A stretch of 64,000 nucleotides of DNA from Bacillus xiamenensis. Lineage in GTDB: Bacteria > Bacillota > Bacilli > Bacillales > Bacillaceae. The notes beneath the pieces were generated by a model, which saw nothing but the letters and a program-made list of their open reading frames with translations, was not told where the DNA came from and made no database searches. The stretch lies in the NCBI RefSeq assembly GCF_000300535.1, contig NZ_AMSH01000012.1, positions 1-64,000 on the forward strand. The letters are read 5' to 3'. The position numbers and the translations under genes were made by a program. Below are positions 34,545-44,595 of this stretch, one piece after another. Position 1 is the first letter of the stretch. The number at the start of each line of letters is the position of its first letter.

Positions 34545-35462
34545 TCACTTTTTTTGATCAACTGTATAGACATACTTTCGCTCCTTAGGCATGTTGTCAC
34601 GCTGCTTTTTAAATCTGTCAATCTTCACTGTCATGACCTCGCCATTACGCTGCACTGCATCCACTTGTGCCTGGAGCGATTCTACTTGTTCGTTTAGTTT
34701 CTTCAAAATAGGTTCGATTTCTTCCGTTGTTTGCAGCGTGTGATCTTGTGAAAATGGCTGCGGATTTGTTTGAGCAGACTGGTCAATATCAGCAAAGTGG
34801 GAGGCGATCCATTCTTCGCTTTCTGCTAGCTGTTTTTGATAGCTTGTGAGCGTTTCATAAAAAATCGCTTCTTTTGCTTTTTCGATGTGCAGCACTTTTT
34901 CTTGTGTTTCATAAAAACGCTGCTGAAGATGTCTGACGCCTTCTTGTAATAAATGGAGCTCTGCTTTTTTATCGCCAAGAGTTTGCTGCAGCTTTTCAAT
35001 CACAGCCGATAAAGTATTTCCTTTTTTCTCCTCTTTTGCAAGACGTTTATCTTGATCTAGTAACCGGTTGTTTAATTGCTGAGACATTTCCTTATATTTT
35101 ACAACCTTCAAATGCAATCGGTGCTTTTCTTCTGTTTCCTTTCTTCGATGGTAGGTTTCCTTTTGCAGCATTTCATGGAGAAGGACAATTTTATGTAATA
35201 ATTCGGATTTGCTACAGGAGAGATCTTGTATTTTAGAGGCTGCATCGTTTTGATCAATGGTCATTTCATCCAATTGTTGTTTTAATTGAGTGAAATCCTT
35301 TTTCATCTCATGATATTCTTGAGTTAACTTTTTATTTTTAGAATACGTATACGTGGACTGTAAATCAGAAATCATTTGTTGATATTTGGCAGTTTCAGCT
35401 TTTAAATATAAATTCTCTTGAGATAGATCATGGAAAAGGGGAGAAGCATGGCGCCGGTTCAT
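34545..35462 (-). CDS. yknT: Sporulation protein YknT (Cse15), coiled coil
   Basis: 305 residues, almost entirely predicted coiled coil (about 15-180) rich in Glu/Lys/Gln, with a basic tail. B. subtilis yknT (cse15) is a sigma-E-dependent mother-cell gene whose product localises to the spore surface; role unclear. The ATG at 35462 follows AAGGAGGG; the open frame extends seven codons further. Orthology from position between rok and mobA. Confidence 0.85.
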   Translation of the reverse strand: MNRRHASPLFHDLSQENLYLKAETAKYQQMISDLQSTYTYSKNKKLTQEYHEMKKDFTQLKQQLDEMTIDQNDAASKIQDLSCSKSELLHKIVLLHEMLQKETYHRRKETEEKHRLHLKVVKYKEMSQQLNNRLLDQDKRLAKEEKKGNTLSAVIEKLQQTLGDKKAELHLLQEGVRHLQQRFYETQEKVLHIEKAKEAIFYETLTSYQKQLAESEEWIASHFADIDQSAQTNPQPFSQDHTLQTTEEIEPILKKLNEQVESLQAQVDAVQRNGEVMTVKIDRFKKQRDNMPKERKYVYTVDQKK

Positions 35463-35541
35463 AGGTAGACCCTCCTTATTCATGTTACCAATAAAGTATG
35501 CAAAATGAGTGCGATTAGAACAACCATATCAAAGGGGTGAG

Positions 35542-36126
35542 ATGATGAGCGTAGTGAATGTGATACTAGCTGGAGGAGCTTCCAGACGTTTTGGAGAGCC
35601 AAAGGCAAGTTATTTGTATCAGGGGAAACCACTGTATGAGCATGTTAAAAAGCAGCTTTTAAATGAGCAAATCATCGTCATCAGTCATCCAAATCTTCTG
35701 CCTTTTTTCAAAGAAAGAGGTGAACAAGCTGTCTGGTTAGATGATGAACAGGTCCGTGGAAATGGGCCGCTTGCAGGAATATATACCGCTATGCAAAAAC
35801 AAGAAGCGGAGTGGTATTTGGTGACGGCATGTGATATGCCTTTTATACGAAAAGAGACAGCGGAGGCATTATCGTCCTATTGCAATGAGCATGTAGATGC
35901 CGTTGTCCCGCTTGTACAGGGAAGGTTACAGCCTTTATTTGCGCTTTATCACCGCCGCTGTCTGCCGTTTATTCAGACATGTATCAAAGAGAATCAATTA
36001 GCCATCAAAGATTTGCTTAAAAAACTTAGCGTCTACGTTGTTACCGAGGACGAACTGAAAGCGGAAGCAAATGAATTTCATAATATCAATAAAAGAAGCG
36101 ATTTAACTGAAAACGGTATGATATGA
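35542..36126 (+). CDS. mobA: Molybdenum cofactor guanylyltransferase MobA
   Basis: About 194 residues. Nucleotide-binding motif [14 protein letters not shown] at the N-terminus and ACDMPF (metal/GTP site) about residue 95. It attaches GMP to molybdopterin to make the guanine dinucleotide form. Two ATGs in tandem (35542, 35545) follow AAGGGGTGAG. First gene of the six-gene cluster; overlaps the open frame of moeB. Confidence 0.92.
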   Translation: MMSVVNVILAGGASRRFGEPKASYLYQGKPLYEHVKKQLLNEQIIVISHPNLLPFFKERGEQAVWLDDEQVRGNGPLAGIYTAMQKQEAEWYLVTACDMPFIRKETAEALSSYCNEHVDAVVPLVQGRLQPLFALYHRRCLPFIQTCIKENQLAIKDLLKKLSVYVVTEDELKAEANEFHNINKRSDLTENGMI

Positions 36127-36155
36127 TACATAAAAACGATGAGGAGAGAACAATA

Positions 36156-37172
36156 TTGAACGAGCGATATTCAAGACAAATTTTGTTCCCTCCGGTAGGG
36201 GAAAAAGGCCAGCAGGCGCTTTGTGAAAGTCATGTCCTGATCGTTGGCGCCGGTGCACTTGGAACTGCTTCTGCTGAAGGACTTGTCCGGTCTGGAATTG
36301 GCACTTTGACGATTGTAGACCGTGATTATGTAGAATTCTCAAATTTACAGCGGCAGCAGCTGTACACAGAACATGATGCAAAGGCGCATGTGCCTAAAGC
36401 GGCTGCGGCCAAAAAACGTCTGCAAGAAATCAATCATGAAGTGATCATACACGCCCTTATTGAGGATGCAGGGGTGGAACTGTTAAGGCCGTTATTTCAG
36501 AGAGCAGATATCGTTATTGATGCGACAGATAATTTTGAGACAAGAATGGTGATGAATGATTTATCATTAGAAACGAATACCCCTTGGATTTACGGTGCCT
36601 GCGTGAGCAGTCAAGGGATGTATATGACCATTCTGCCGGATAGAACCCCTTGCTTATCATGTGTATTTACAGCAATGCCTGCCGGGGGATTAACGTGTGA
36701 TACTGCAGGAATTATTTCCCCCGCTGTTCAAATGGTTTCGGCTTATCAGCAAACGGAGGCGCTGAAATATTTAACAGGGCATGAAGAGCAAATGGAGAAG
36801 AAGTTTGTCACATTTGATTTATGGCAATTATCTTCGTTTAAAATGGATTTATCTCGAACGAAGCAGGAGGATTGTCCATCTTGCGGTACAAACAGAACCT
36901 ATCCATATTTGGATGAACAGCGTAAAAAAACGGCGGTTCTGTGCGGGCGTGACACAGTCCAAATCATATCAAAGGATTTAGAGAATCTTTCGTTTCAGCA
37001 TGTGAAAGAGCGTCTGTCACCTATTTGTGAGGTGGAAGTGAACGATTTTTTAATCCATATACGCTATGAAACGTATCGTCTTGTCTTTTTTAAAGGAGGA
37101 CGTGTATTAATTCATGGGACAAATGATGAAAAAGCAGCGAATTCATTACTAGCAAGACTGCTAGGCATATAG
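36156..37172 (+). CDS. moeB: Molybdopterin synthase adenylyltransferase MoeB
   Basis: 338-residue E1-like ThiF/MoeB enzyme that adenylates the C-terminal glycine of MoaD. ATP motif [11 protein letters not shown], catalytic Asp in DATDNF, zinc Cys pairs (CLSC, CPSC). The TTG start at 36156, 9 nt after GGAG, agrees with the family N-terminus (NERYSRQI). No rhodanese tail, so sulfur transfer needs another protein. Confidence 0.91.
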   Translation: MNERYSRQILFPPVGEKGQQALCESHVLIVGAGALGTASAEGLVRSGIGTLTIVDRDYVEFSNLQRQQLYTEHDAKAHVPKAAAAKKRLQEINHEVIIHALIEDAGVELLRPLFQRADIVIDATDNFETRMVMNDLSLETNTPWIYGACVSSQGMYMTILPDRTPCLSCVFTAMPAGGLTCDTAGIISPAVQMVSAYQQTEALKYLTGHEEQMEKKFVTFDLWQLSSFKMDLSRTKQEDCPSCGTNRTYPYLDEQRKKTAVLCGRDTVQIISKDLENLSFQHVKERLSPICEVEVNDFLIHIRYETYRLVFFKGGRVLIHGTNDEKAANSLLARLLGI

Positions 37173-37184
37173 GAGTGAGATGTG

Positions 37185-38456
37185 ATGGAAAGACGACAGC
37201 CAATTCCAGTAGAAGAGGCCATACAGAAAGTCTGCCAATTTCAAAAGCATGGACAAGTTGAATGGGTTCCTTTAAAGGACAGCCTTGGAAGAATGATTGC
37301 AGAGGATATTTTAGCAGACCATGATGTTCCTGCTTTTGACCGTTCTCCGTATGATGGCTTTGCACTTCGGGCAGAAGATACGAAAGAAGCATCAAAAGAG
37401 CACCCTGTTGAATTTGAGGTGATTGATCATATTGGGGCAGGGATTGTTTCGGAAAAAACGATCGGTCCTTTTCAAGCTATTCGCATCATGACAGGAGCAA
37501 AGATTCCAAATGGAGCGAATGTCGTCATCATGATTGAACTGACGAAGACCTTTGAAAAAGATGGGAAATCATTTATGTCACTTAAAAGACCTCTGCAAAA
37601 GGGGGACAATATTTCTCGTCAAGGAGAAGAGACGCTCAAAGGGAAAGTGATGGTTGAAAAAGGGACAAAAGTAACCCCAGGCGTCACGGCCATTTTGGCG
37701 ACGTTCGGGTATGCGGTTGTGCCAGTCGTCAAAAAACCAGTGATTGGCATCATCTCAACAGGCACAGAGCTTCTGCAAGTAAGTGATACAATGGTGGATG
37801 GAAAAATTCGAAACAGTAATCTTAGTATGGTCTACGCTCAGGTGCTTGAAGCTGGAGGAGAGCCGCTTGATTTAGGCGGTGTATCCGATGATTTCGAGCT
37901 AAGCTATCAAGCAGTAAAATCAGCCTTAAGCAAAGTAGACATGCTGATCACAACAGGCGGTGTATCAGTAGGTGATTTTGACTTTTTACCTGCTATTTAT
38001 GAAAAGCTAGGGGCAAAGGTGTTGTTTAATAAAGTGGCCATGAGACCAGGAAGTGTGACAACTGTTGCTGCGCTGCCAAATGGTCAATTGCTGTATGGGC
38101 TGTCAGGAAATCCTGCTGCTTGTTTTGTTGGCTTTGAACTATTTGTGAAACCTATGATCAATCAATGGTGCTTGAAAGTGAATCCATATCCTGTTTTTGC
38201 TGAGGCAACGCTGACACATGATTTCCCAAAAGCCAATCCCTTCACCCGATTTGTCAGGGCAGCACATCAATTCACTGGCAGTCAGTTGAGTGTAACGCCA
38301 ACAGGTCTTGATAAATCAAGCGCGGTGACCTCTATTGCGGATGCTGACTGTTTCATCGTTCTGCCTGGAGGAACAAGAGGTTTTAGGGCGGGTGATCAGG
38401 TCAAAGTTTTGCTGTTTCAGCACGAAGGCGGTGCCCCATGCTGGACACCAAATTAA
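37185..38456 (+). CDS. moeA: Molybdopterin molybdenumtransferase MoeA
   Basis: 423 residues. Inserts molybdate into adenylated molybdopterin. N-terminal domains with FDRSPYDGFALR and the MoCF-binding domain (IISTGTELL, GGVSVGDFD, GLSGNPAAC). ATG after AGGAGTG. Overlaps mobB by 19 nt, showing translational coupling. Confidence 0.94.
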   Translation: MERRQPIPVEEAIQKVCQFQKHGQVEWVPLKDSLGRMIAEDILADHDVPAFDRSPYDGFALRAEDTKEASKEHPVEFEVIDHIGAGIVSEKTIGPFQAIRIMTGAKIPNGANVVIMIELTKTFEKDGKSFMSLKRPLQKGDNISRQGEETLKGKVMVEKGTKVTPGVTAILATFGYAVVPVVKKPVIGIISTGTELLQVSDTMVDGKIRNSNLSMVYAQVLEAGGEPLDLGGVSDDFELSYQAVKSALSKVDMLITTGGVSVGDFDFLPAIYEKLGAKVLFNKVAMRPGSVTTVAALPNGQLLYGLSGNPAACFVGFELFVKPMINQWCLKVNPYPVFAEATLTHDFPKANPFTRFVRAAHQFTGSQLSVTPTGLDKSSAVTSIADADCFIVLPGGTRGFRAGDQVKVLLFQHEGGAPCWTPN

Positions 38457-38962
38457 ACATATTACAAGTGGTCGGCTATCAAAACAGCGGCAAAACCACG
38501 CTGATCGAAAAGATATGTCAGCTGGCTGATCAAGAGGGATTGAAGCTGGGCTGTTTCAAACATCACGGACATGGCGGGAAACCAGACCGTCAGTTCAAAG
38601 AAAAAGATACGGATCGATATGTTCGAGCGGGAGCGTTTGCCGCAGGTGTGGAGGGAGAAGGTGAATTTCACTTTTCAATGAAGCACATGACGTTAGAGCA
38701 GCTGCTCAACATGTGTAAACATCTCCCGTTAGATGCTGTCCTGATAGAAGGATACAAACAAGCGCCTTACCGTAAAATCGTTTGTGTAAAGAACGAACAG
38801 GAGCTCATCGACCTTTCAACACTTTCTCATATACAAGCAGCCATTTATGTTGATCAAGAGATACAATTAACCGAGAATTACCCGTTTCCTGTGTTTTCAG
38901 CATTTGACCAGTGCGGGATGACATTTGCTTTTCACTTATTGAAGGGAGGCAGACTCGCATGA
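38438..38962 (+). CDS. mobB: Molybdopterin-guanine dinucleotide biosynthesis protein MobB
   Basis: 174-residue P-loop GTPase: Walker A GYQNSGKTTL at residues 9-18, LIEGYKQAP about 107-115. Helps MobA by an adaptor role. Starts inside moeA and its stop overlaps the moaE start (ATGA). Confidence 0.92.
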   Translation: MLDTKLNILQVVGYQNSGKTTLIEKICQLADQEGLKLGCFKHHGHGGKPDRQFKEKDTDRYVRAGAFAAGVEGEGEFHFSMKHMTLEQLLNMCKHLPLDAVLIEGYKQAPYRKIVCVKNEQELIDLSTLSHIQAAIYVDQEIQLTENYPFPVFSAFDQCGMTFAFHLLKGGRLA

Positions 38963-39453
38963 ATGATGAGCTTTTTAACATAACAAAAAAGCCGATTGAT
39001 GTGAATGAATTGATTCAGCATGTGACAAGACGAAAAGCGGGCGCAATTACGACGTTTATCGGGACGGTACGCGAGTGGACAAATGGTAAAAAAACGCTGC
39101 GTTTAACCTATGAAGCATACATACCAATGGCCGAAAGCATGTTGAGGCAAATTGGACAAGAAATCAAGAAGCGCTGGCCTGATACTGAAGCGGCCATTGT
39201 TCATCGAATTGGAACACTTGACATATCTGACATTGCAGTCGCAATAGCTGTGTCATCTCCTCATAGAAAAGCTGCGTACGAAGCCAATGAATACGCTATT
39301 GAACGAATCAAGGAAATCGTTCCAATTTGGAAAAAAGAATACTGGGAAGATGGAGAGGCCTGGATAGGTGATCAGCTTGAAACCGTTTCTTATCCTGAAG
39401 GAAAACCTAGTGATCTTCAACTTAACGAGAAAGAAGGTAATCGGCATGATTAG
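38959..39453 (+). CDS. moaE: Molybdopterin synthase large subunit MoaE
   Basis: 164 residues. Catalytic subunit that transfers sulfur from MoaD thiocarboxylate to precursor Z. Motifs [48 protein letters not shown] and [11 protein letters not shown] (active Lys). Start overlaps mobB; overlaps moaD by 8 nt. Confidence 0.94.
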   Translation: MNDELFNITKKPIDVNELIQHVTRRKAGAITTFIGTVREWTNGKKTLRLTYEAYIPMAESMLRQIGQEIKKRWPDTEAAIVHRIGTLDISDIAVAIAVSSPHRKAAYEANEYAIERIKEIVPIWKKEYWEDGEAWIGDQLETVSYPEGKPSDLQLNEKEGNRHD

Positions 39454-39679
39454 CGTATTATTGTTCGCCGGCCTTGCTGAGAAGGCCGGTAAACAACAAA
39501 TCATCATTCAAAAAGATCAAACAACGGTTGATGAGATTAAAATAGAATTACAGGAGGTATATGGTGTTGATACTGCACAGAACGTGATGGTTGCAGTCAA
39601 CGAAATATATACGAGGGAAAATGCTGAGGTGCGTAGCGGGGACACTGTTGCACTCATTCCTCCTGTAAGTGGTGGATAA
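39446..39679 (+). CDS. moaD: Molybdopterin synthase small subunit MoaD
   Basis: 77-residue ubiquitin-fold sulfur carrier ending in PPVSGG, whose terminal Gly is adenylated by MoeB and thiocarboxylated. Starts within moaE. Last gene of the cluster. Confidence 0.94.
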   Translation: MISVLLFAGLAEKAGKQQIIIQKDQTTVDEIKIELQEVYGVDTAQNVMVAVNEIYTRENAEVRSGDTVALIPPVSGG

Positions 39680-39695
39680 TAGATATTAGAGGATT

Positions 39696-39727
39696 TGGTT
39701 ATGGCCAGCGGCTGTAACCAATTTTTT
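39696..39727 (+). terminator. moaD operon terminator
   Basis: TTGGTTA / TAACCAA stem with a GGCCAGCGGC-containing loop and six T. Confidence 0.8.
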
Positions 39728-40103
39728 ATGTGTGAAAAGCTTGAAGAGTTACTTGGGTATGATCTTCGTAAATAAAACATCCCCGTCGTGCTTTTGAAAT
39801 GTGAGGATCGAGCTGCTGAATCAGATCATACAATTCACTGATTCGTCTCACATTAAAATCTGTTCGGGCTTGAAGCTGTTCTTTTAATTCTTTTGTGCTT
39901 ACGATGCTTCCCTTTTTCTCTTTAATAATATCTACACATCTTGCCGCGTAGTATATTTTGTCGTTAGAAGGTCTGCTCTCTTTCATATCTAGCAATTTGA
40001 GTTCGTGATAAATCTTTTCTCTCTCCTTTCGAAAGTATTGCCATGCTTCTTGTTCCTTTTCATACAGTAAAATCAATTGCATTTTCAATTTTTCTCTTAA
40101 CAT
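39726..40103 (-). CDS. Short Rok paralogue (sRok-like nucleoid protein)
   Basis: 125 residues. The N-terminal helix LREKLKMQLILLYEKEQEAW...EREKIYHELKLLD aligns with the Rok coiled coil (ALRLRLEQLNEAE...ERDAIYAKLRELD). The C-terminal 60 residues align with the Rok winged helix: IKEKKGSIVSTKELKEQL against LKRHNAAIKSSELQKEI, and SKARRGCFIYE against KKPYRGQYILE. Only the neutral linker is short or missing. The ATG at 40103 has GGAG 10 nt upstream. It stands where B. subtilis has yknU-yknV. Comparable short Roks are known on pLS20/pLS32-type plasmids. Confidence 0.8.
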   Translation of the reverse strand: MLREKLKMQLILLYEKEQEAWQYFRKEREKIYHELKLLDMKESRPSNDKIYYAARCVDIIKEKKGSIVSTKELKEQLQARTDFNVRRISELYDLIQQLDPHISKARRGCFIYEDHTQVTLQAFHT

Positions 40104-40622
40104 TCACTTGACTCCATTTCCACTATCATTTAACCTACCTCTATTTTACATTATATGAAAAAATAACATTCGATCAAGTAATATCCTTTTATTTTTATTT
40201 TTTTAATATGAAAGTATTGATACTAAAGACTCACTCGTTCTATAAAAGGCGCTAAACATAGCCCTATAAAGCCGGGACTCATCGGGATTACTAGGAGTAT
40301 TTTAACAAAAAATTGCTGTGTCTACCTGGGACCATCCCAATGCAAAGGAAAAGGATATTTATTCCGAAAGGCATGTTATTTACTTGATAAAAGGTTTTTA
40401 GGTAAGTAAAAGCATGATTTTTTGATATGAATAAGGTCTGATCAAGGTGTCCTTTGGAGGATGTCGTTCATGAAAATAGAATAATAGATACCATCCTATC
40501 TCAATGGAAATAAAGAAAATCAATTGATCTATCACTTATTGGCAATCTTTTGCTAAAATAGAATTAGCAAGGGAATAAATGAATGTTTACATACTTACTT
40601 CATATGGAGAGGATGTCATCAG
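40104..40622. other. Intergenic region between the Rok paralogue and yknW
   Basis: 519 bp without a supported gene. AT-rich near the Rok paralogue; a GC-richer stretch at 40245-40345 has no ORF or convincing fold. I looked for a sigma-W promoter (TGAAAC..CGTA), expected ahead of yknWXYZ, and did not find one. Confidence 0.5.
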
Positions 40623-41249
40623 ATGAAAGAAACATTAAACAAGCCTACGATCATAGGCGTGAGCACAAGGCCAGCAGAGCATTTAAAAAGAGTGTGGGAA
40701 AATCCAGTCGTGTGGTGGCCATTATGCTGCGTACTTGTATTGACAGTCATTGTCACTTATTTATCTGAACTCGTAAATGCTGGATTGTGGGCGGATTTAA
40801 GCCTGCCGCTACCTATTGTGTATGTGACGACACTTATTGGTCTTATTCTGGGGATTGTCATCAACGCTGCAATCTATAAGTTTATCGTTTTTTTAGCAAA
40901 AGGAGATGCGTCGTTTCGGCAGATGTTTTCAGGTGTGCTGTACATCACACCTATTACGATCATAGGAACGATGATTTCTCATTTGGCAGTCATCTTTTTC
41001 CATGTTCCAAAGGACATAACTGTCACGTCATTAAACGCACTCATTCACCTATCAGGTCCATGGCATGCCGTGTTAGCCAATATTGATCTGTTTGTCATTT
41101 GGAATCTCGTTTTAACAGGCTTTTTATTTATCAAAGTCGGCCGTATTTCGCCAAAAATATCTTGGATCATTGTGGGCGTTTTTTATGCACTATCTTTAAT
41201 CTTTCAATATGTCGGAACGGCAATCAACATGTCTGTAAGCTGGGGGTAG
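40623..41249 (+). CDS. yknW: YknW, Yip1-family membrane protein
   Basis: 208 residues, five membrane segments (about 31-50, 63-87, 105-128, 150-170, 180-200), Yip1/YIPF domain. In B. subtilis it is needed to assemble the YknXYZ exporter, which protects against the cannibalism toxin SDP. ATG after GGAGAGG. First gene of a tight four-gene operon. Confidence 0.88.
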   Translation: MKETLNKPTIIGVSTRPAEHLKRVWENPVVWWPLCCVLVLTVIVTYLSELVNAGLWADLSLPLPIVYVTTLIGLILGIVINAAIYKFIVFLAKGDASFRQMFSGVLYITPITIIGTMISHLAVIFFHVPKDITVTSLNALIHLSGPWHAVLANIDLFVIWNLVLTGFLFIKVGRISPKISWIIVGVFYALSLIFQYVGTAINMSVSWG

Positions 41250-41258
41250 AGTGTATTT

Positions 41259-42368
41259 ATGAGAAAGAAAATCATCGTTGGATCCATTTTCATTATTGTG
41301 ATTGGTTTATTTATTGGATTTAACATTGCAAAGAATCAGTCGAAGCCTGCTTCTTCGGCAGCAACATTTAAAACAGTTAAACTCACGCCAAAAGAAATCA
41401 TCTCGACTGTGATGACACCTGGGACACTGTCATTCTCTGAGGAGCAGTTCATTTATGGCGAAGAGGAAAAAGGAAAACTGAAAGAGATTACTGTGAAAGA
41501 AGGAGAAAAGGTAAAGGCAGGGACTCCTCTTCTTACATATGAAAATAAGGAACTCGAGCTTGAAGAACAGCAGCAGGCTCTAGCGGCTGAATCAAGCTCA
41601 CTCAAACTCAAACAATTGCAAAATAGACTCAACGAATTAAATGAACAGCAAGGAGGCGAGGCGGGCTCCAATTCGAAAAACGAGCGAGAGCAGCTTGAGT
41701 TGGAATTGAAAGCCGCTGAATTAGAGCAAAAACAAGCTGAGCTGAACCAAGAAAAAGTAAAGACACAAATAGAAGACTTAACGATACATAGCAAGATTGA
41801 AGGAACAGTGATATCTGTAGAACAAGAGGCTGGAGCAGGGAAGCTGGAAGAGAGACAGCCGATAATTCATATTGGTAATGAGAAAAAAATGATCGTGCGA
41901 GGTTTAATCTCTGAGTATGACGCTATTAAAGTCAAAAAGAAACAAACAGTAAAGGTAACGTCTGATGTCATTCGCGGAAAGAGCTGGCAAGGAGTCGTGA
42001 AAAAAGTAGGGGCTGTTCCTGCCCAGGCAACATCCGAAACAACGGCGGGCGATCAAACTGTGCAATATCCGGTCGAAATTGAAATAAAGGGAAAAAAACC
42101 TGATGCAAAACCAGGCTTTAAAATGATCATGGAAATTGAAACAGACAAGCGCCAAGCCCTAATGATTCCTGAAACAGCTGTGAAAAAAGAGAAAGATAGG
42201 TCATACGTTTATGTCGTTGAAAAGAATGTACTAAAGAAAGTAAAAGTGGCATTAGGGGAAACGTCAGGACATGATCTTGAAGTGACAAAAGGTTTAACGA
42301 AAGAGGATCAAATCATTGCAGAACCATCAGATGACATGTATGACGGAATGGAAGTGAATGCTGAATGA
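41259..42368 (+). CDS. yknX: YknX, membrane fusion protein of the export system
   Basis: 369 residues. One N-terminal membrane anchor (about 5-25), then a barrel-sandwich hybrid domain split by a long alpha-helical hairpin (about 95-190; Glu/Gln/Leu-rich coiled coil) and a beta-barrel with a C-terminal proximal domain. Family: MacA/RND-type adaptor. Overlaps yknY by 4 nt (ATGA). Confidence 0.91.
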   Translation: MRKKIIVGSIFIIVIGLFIGFNIAKNQSKPASSAATFKTVKLTPKEIISTVMTPGTLSFSEEQFIYGEEEKGKLKEITVKEGEKVKAGTPLLTYENKELELEEQQQALAAESSSLKLKQLQNRLNELNEQQGGEAGSNSKNEREQLELELKAAELEQKQAELNQEKVKTQIEDLTIHSKIEGTVISVEQEAGAGKLEERQPIIHIGNEKKMIVRGLISEYDAIKVKKKQTVKVTSDVIRGKSWQGVVKKVGAVPAQATSETTAGDQTVQYPVEIEIKGKKPDAKPGFKMIMEIETDKRQALMIPETAVKKEKDRSYVYVVEKNVLKKVKVALGETSGHDLEVTKGLTKEDQIIAEPSDDMYDGMEVNAE

Positions 42369-43066
42369 TTCAGCTTTCAAACGTGACGAAAAGCTATGAG
42401 GTGGCACAAGAGTCATTTGATGTATTGAGTAAGATTGACCTTGTCATTGGAAAGGGAGAGTATATGTCGATCATGGGGCCGTCGGGCTCTGGGAAGTCGA
42501 CGCTAATGAATATCATCGGATGTTTGGACCGCCCAACCTCAGGGCAGTACCATTTTCAAGGCAGAGAGCTGTCAGTAGCAAAGGATCAAGAGCTTGCAGT
42601 GATTCGAAATCAATCCATTGGATTTGTTTTTCAGCAATTTCACTTGCTGCCTAGATTAAATGCGAGGCGTAATGTAGAACTTCCGATGATCTACGCTGGA
42701 ATCAGTCAAAAGGAAAGAAAAGAACGTGCGGAAATGGCACTTGAAAAGGTTGGCTTGGCTGATCGAATGAAACATATGCCAAGCGAGTTATCAGGAGGTC
42801 AAAAGCAAAGAGTGGCCATTGCACGGGCGATTGTCAATGAGCCTCAGCTCATTTTAGCTGATGAACCAACAGGCGCTCTTGACTCAAAAACAAGCTTCTC
42901 GATTATGGAACAGTTTACACAGCTGAATGAGGATGGGACAACGGTTGTGCTTGTCACTCATGAAGAAGAAATCGCTGCGTATACAAACCGGACGGTCGTT
43001 GTGAGAGATGGCCGCCTCGCTCACGATAGATTGACACAAGGGGACGCTATGAATGAAACTCTTTGA
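42365..43066 (+). CDS. yknY: YknY, ABC transporter ATPase
   Basis: 233-residue MacB/LolD-type ATPase: Walker A GPSGSGKST, Q-loop VFQQF, signature LSGGQKQR, Walker B LILADEPTGALD, H-loop VTHEEE. Start overlaps yknX and its stop overlaps yknZ by 14 nt. Confidence 0.94.
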   Translation: MIQLSNVTKSYEVAQESFDVLSKIDLVIGKGEYMSIMGPSGSGKSTLMNIIGCLDRPTSGQYHFQGRELSVAKDQELAVIRNQSIGFVFQQFHLLPRLNARRNVELPMIYAGISQKERKERAEMALEKVGLADRMKHMPSELSGGQKQRVAIARAIVNEPQLILADEPTGALDSKTSFSIMEQFTQLNEDGTTVVLVTHEEEIAAYTNRTVVVRDGRLAHDRLTQGDAMNETL

Positions 43067-44246
43067 AAATATCAAAATAGCGCTGAATTCTGTCCTAGCA
43101 CATAAATTACGTTCTGTTTTAACGATGCTTGGGATCATTATTGGTGTTGGATCGGTCATTGCCGTCGTTGCCATCGGTCAAGGCGGTGAGCAAATGTTGA
43201 AAGAATCGATTTCAGGTCCAAATAATACCATTGATATGACATATACGCCTTCTGATGAAGAATTAAATGCAAATCCAAATGCTTTATTCGAAGCCTCATT
43301 TACTGAAGAAGACATACAAAGTATCAAGACAATGAGCGGGGTAAAACAGGTGGCCTCCTCAACTGCACAAGGAATGCAATTGAGATTTCAGGATACGACG
43401 GTTGATGCGACAGTTACCGGTATTAATGAAGGTTATACGAATGTACATTCACTGGAGATAGCAGAAGGACAGGACTTACGTGATATTGATTTTCGAAGCG
43501 GCAGAAGGGCAGCCGTCATTTCAGAAGGTGTAAAAAAAGAACTATTTAACGGACAGAATGCCATTGGCGAAATGATTTGGATGAACGGACAGCCAGTTGA
43601 AGTGATCGGCGTAATAGCAAAGCAGAAAGGGATGTTTTCATTTGATATGAATGAAATCTATGTCCCATTTGCTTTGCTTACAACTGTATTTGGTTTAAAT
43701 GAATACGACAAGTTGTCTATTCAAGTCGCACACGCTGATCAAATGAAAGAAGTAGGAAAGAATGCCGCTGCACGATTAAATGAAAATCACCATACAGAAG
43801 ATGCTTACGAAATGATCAATATGGAAGAAATTGCAGCAGGCATCGGCCAAATTACAACTGTGATGACAACGATTATTGGCTCTATTGCTGGTATCTCATT
43901 ACTTGTCGGCGGCATAGGTGTCATGAATATTATGCTTGTATCTGTGACAGAGAGGACAAGAGAAATTGGAATTCGGAAGGCTCTTGGGGCAACCCGGCCT
44001 CAAATACTCGTCCAGTTTTTAATCGAGTCTGTCGTTTTAACGCTGATCGGCGGTGTGATCGGGATTGCCCTCGGCTTAGGCGGTGCATCGCTTGTGTCAT
44101 TTTTTGCAGGCTGGCCGTCTCTTGTCTCGTGGGAAGTGGTATGTGGCGGTGTCCTGTTTAGTATGCTCATTGGCATTATGTTTGGGCTGATTCCTGCCAA
44201 TAAAGCAGCAAGACTTGATCCTATTGAATCCCTCAGGTATGAATGA
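43053..44246 (+). CDS. yknZ: YknZ, MacB-type ABC permease
   Basis: 397 residues, four membrane segments: one at about 20-42 and three near the C-terminus (about 275-300, 325-350, 360-385) framing an extracellular MacB domain (about 45-255). The TERTREIGIRKALGATRPQILVQFLIES coupling helix contacts YknY. ATG at 43053 within yknY. Confidence 0.92.
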   Translation: MKLFENIKIALNSVLAHKLRSVLTMLGIIIGVGSVIAVVAIGQGGEQMLKESISGPNNTIDMTYTPSDEELNANPNALFEASFTEEDIQSIKTMSGVKQVASSTAQGMQLRFQDTTVDATVTGINEGYTNVHSLEIAEGQDLRDIDFRSGRRAAVISEGVKKELFNGQNAIGEMIWMNGQPVEVIGVIAKQKGMFSFDMNEIYVPFALLTTVFGLNEYDKLSIQVAHADQMKEVGKNAAARLNENHHTEDAYEMINMEEIAAGIGQITTVMTTIIGSIAGISLLVGGIGVMNIMLVSVTERTREIGIRKALGATRPQILVQFLIESVVLTLIGGVIGIALGLGGASLVSFFAGWPSLVSWEVVCGGVLFSMLIGIMFGLIPANKAARLDPIESLRYE

Positions 44247-44595
44247 TGCTGAACGCGTCTTTCAAAGACGCCGCCAAGAAGATAAGTTGGATATAAATAG
44301 CGAGATATTTCGCCTTACATCCGCCGCCTGAAGCCTTTATGCAAATCGCATAAAGGCTTTTTTTAGATCTATTGAATGAAATGAAAAATGATAGAAATGC
44401 TAATATCATGACTTTCATCTCAATGTCACATATTTTTCAGTTTACAAATGGTACATATAAAGGTAAGATGACCATTGTGAAAGATTTTGATAGTTATTGA
44501 ATGTATTTGATTGTTTTGTATTGATAATGTTGAAAAAAGCGATTACAATAAAGGTGCGCGCAAAATGAATACGTTTTCAAAAGGGGGTGTTTTCA
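44247..44595. other. Intergenic region yknZ-fruR
   Basis: 349 bp holding the yknZ terminator (44331-44364), a palindrome GCGTCTTTCAAAGACGC near 44254, and the fruR promoter zone. A sequence AAAAAGCGATTACA (about 44536-44549) matches 12 of 14 bases of the CcpA cre consensus, so catabolite control of the fructose operon is possible. Confidence 0.5.
44331..44364 (+). terminator. yknWXYZ terminator
   Basis: AAGCCTTTATGC / GCATAAAGGCTTTTTTT, 12-bp perfect stem. Confidence 0.92.

Noticed and set aside
36103-36381. Minus-strand frames inside mobA, moeB, moeA, fruA and others
   Set aside because: Shadows of strongly supported plus-strand genes, without RBS or family similarity.
40400-40622. Sigma-W promoter ahead of yknW
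   Set aside because: No TGAAAC with a CGTA at 16-17 bp spacing was found, although expected from B. subtilis.
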